Assembly: GCA_946480555.1 (NCBI GenBank)
Contig: CAMLLE010000150.1
Location: forward strand, 1-7,198
Length of the DNA stretch: 7,198 bases
Reading direction: 5' to 3'
From: an uncultured Verrucomicrobia subdivision 3 bacterium
GTDB taxonomy: Bacteria; Verrucomicrobiota; Verrucomicrobiae; Limisphaerales; CAMLLE01
The notes under the pieces were generated by a model that saw only the letters and a list, made by a program, of their open reading frames with translations, searched no databases and had not been told where the DNA came from. Positions 6,424 through 7,198 of this stretch are shown here, one piece after another. How positions within the stretch are numbered: the stretch's first letter is position 1; each line of letters starts with the position of its first letter. The position numbers and the translations under genes were made by a program.

Positions 6424-7038
6424 ATGAATTCGGGCAACTTGCGAATCCGGCGCGCCACTCTGGACGATCTCGGAGCGTTGCGACCGATATGGGCCAGCAT
6501 GCAATTCGATCTGGCCGCGCTGGAACGCAAGCTTACAGAATATCAGGTTGCGGTGGATGCCCACGAACAAGTGATCGGCGGCATCGGCTTTCAGATTGTG
6601 GGCCGCCACGCGCTGTTGCATAGCGAGGCATTCCCAGACTTTGCCATGGCCGATCACGTCCGGCCCATGTTTTGGGAACGTGTTCAGTCACTGGCGCTGA
6701 ATCACGGGCTGGTCCGGATCTGGACCCGCGAGGATGCGCCCTTCTGGAAACAGAATGGATTTCAACCCGCCAAGCCAGAGGCGTTGAAACGGCTCCCGGC
6801 GGATTTTGGACAATCGACCGATACCTGGCTGACGCTCGCGCTTAAGGACGAAGATTCCGTTGTATCGCTCGAAAAAGAGCTCGCGCTGTTCATGCAATCC
6901 GAAAAGCGGCGAACTGACAAAGCCTTCAAACAGGCCAGGGTGTTGAAGAACTTTGCCACCGTCATTGCGTTCATCCTCGCGGTGCTGGTGATCGCTGGAA
7001 TGATTTACCTGCTGAGGAAGAACATGGGTCAGCGTTGA
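6424..7038 (+). CDS. GNAT-like acyltransferase with C-terminal membrane anchor
   Basis: This is a predicted 204-residue protein. Residues about 5-140 look like a GNAT fold: an opening 'LRIRRATLDDLGALRPIW', a central strand 'VIGGIGFQIVGRHALLHSEA', a helix 'HVRPMFWERVQSLALNHGL', a strand 'VRIWTRED', and 'APFWKQNGFQPA', the near-C-terminal GF motif typical of the family. The classical acetyl-CoA loop (Q/R-x-x-G-x-G/A) after the central strand is not recognisable; 'FPDFAMADHVRP' stands in its place, so activity or cofactor use may differ. A charged helix (about 142-175) leads to one hydrophobic segment, residues 176-197, and a short basic tail RKNMGQR. This is a tail-anchor layout with the GNAT domain facing the cytosol. 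No Shine-Dalgarno sequence precedes the ATG. The target is unknown. Confidence 0.8.
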   Translation: MNSGNLRIRRATLDDLGALRPIWASMQFDLAALERKLTEYQVAVDAHEQVIGGIGFQIVGRHALLHSEAFPDFAMADHVRPMFWERVQSLALNHGLVRIWTREDAPFWKQNGFQPAKPEALKRLPADFGQSTDTWLTLALKDEDSVVSLEKELALFMQSEKRRTDKAFKQARVLKNFATVIAFILAVLVIAGMIYLLRKNMGQR

Positions 7039-7060
7039 GCGTCGGCCCGTTTATCAATCT

Positions 7061-7092
7061 ACGCAAAGGCGTGAAGGAGCACGGACGCAAAG
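7061..7092 (+). repeat. Short direct repeats ACGCAAAG
   Basis: ACGCAAAG occurs at 7061-7068 and again at 7085-7092, 24 bases apart, just after the GNAT-like gene. Degenerate ACGCAAAG/CTTTGCGT runs are frequent spacer filler in several bacterial genomes. The rest of 7039-7198 shows nothing else I can support. Confidence 0.4.
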
Positions 7093-7198
7093 CCGAGAAT
7101 CGTGAATTGGCCGGAGCATCGGGGAGTCCAACGCCGCGACTATTACCTGAGAAGCCGCGTGCGGCGTGTTCACCGTGACGCCCTTGCGTTGGAAGCTG

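Noticed and set aside
6416..6427. A three-codon open frame ATG-CGC-GTA-TGA overlapping the GNAT-like start codon
   Set aside because: It is too short, has no ribosome site, and such overlaps arise readily by chance.
7050..7198. Possible end of a minus-strand gene entering from the right edge
   Set aside because: One frame stays open for about 45 codons to a stop near 7056, but it passes through the ACGCAAAG/CTTTGCGT spacer repeats and shows no recognisable motif, so it cannot be supported.

Overview
The window looks like an ordinary chromosomal stretch of a moderately GC-rich bacterium, most likely of the phylum Verrucomicrobiota (Pedosphaera/Limisphaera-type relatives). That assignment is an inference from three things. 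Two predicted secreted proteins carry beta-sandwich-like modules with an FYR signature (FYRV in the left-edge gene, FYRL in the PQQ-type gene). The start codons mostly lack Shine-Dalgarno sequences. The long gene-free spacers are full of GAACATTC-type dispersed repeats and GC-rich hairpins. No rRNA, tRNA, CRISPR array, transposase or phage gene was seen.

Layout from left to right. A secreted protein gene reads leftwards off the left edge (1-335, minus; 5' part only). Divergent from it is a single-pass membrane protein with a GldG-like domain and a coiled-coil tail (574-1482, plus). A 627-bp gene-free spacer follows. It holds a MITE-like inverted repeat (1506-1673) containing two related perfect hairpins, one copy of a longer dispersed repeat (1718-1900) and a partial copy (1947-1986). 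Next is a secreted three-part protein (2110-4272, plus): a DNRLRE-like domain, a sandwich module and a PQQ-dependent sugar dehydrogenase-like beta-propeller. A 340-bp spacer carries the same dispersed repeat in inverted orientation (4364-4541). It is followed by an M20-family metallodipeptidase with its metal-site residues present (4613-5983, plus). A 440-bp spacer rich in hairpins, with a palindrome next to a TATATA box, leads to a short GNAT-like protein with a C-terminal membrane anchor (6424-7038, plus). The last 160 bp hold only short direct repeats.

The genes do not form an obvious operon. Each is separated by a spacer of 340 bp or more, or is divergent, and they share no evident pathway. 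Exported or membrane-bound products dominate (four of five); the dipeptidase is probably cytosolic. No defence system, biosynthetic cluster or other clearly new multi-gene system is visible. The most distinctive content is the repeat and hairpin architecture of the spacers and two unusual domain arrangements: the tail-anchored GNAT and the isolated GldG-like coiled-coil protein.
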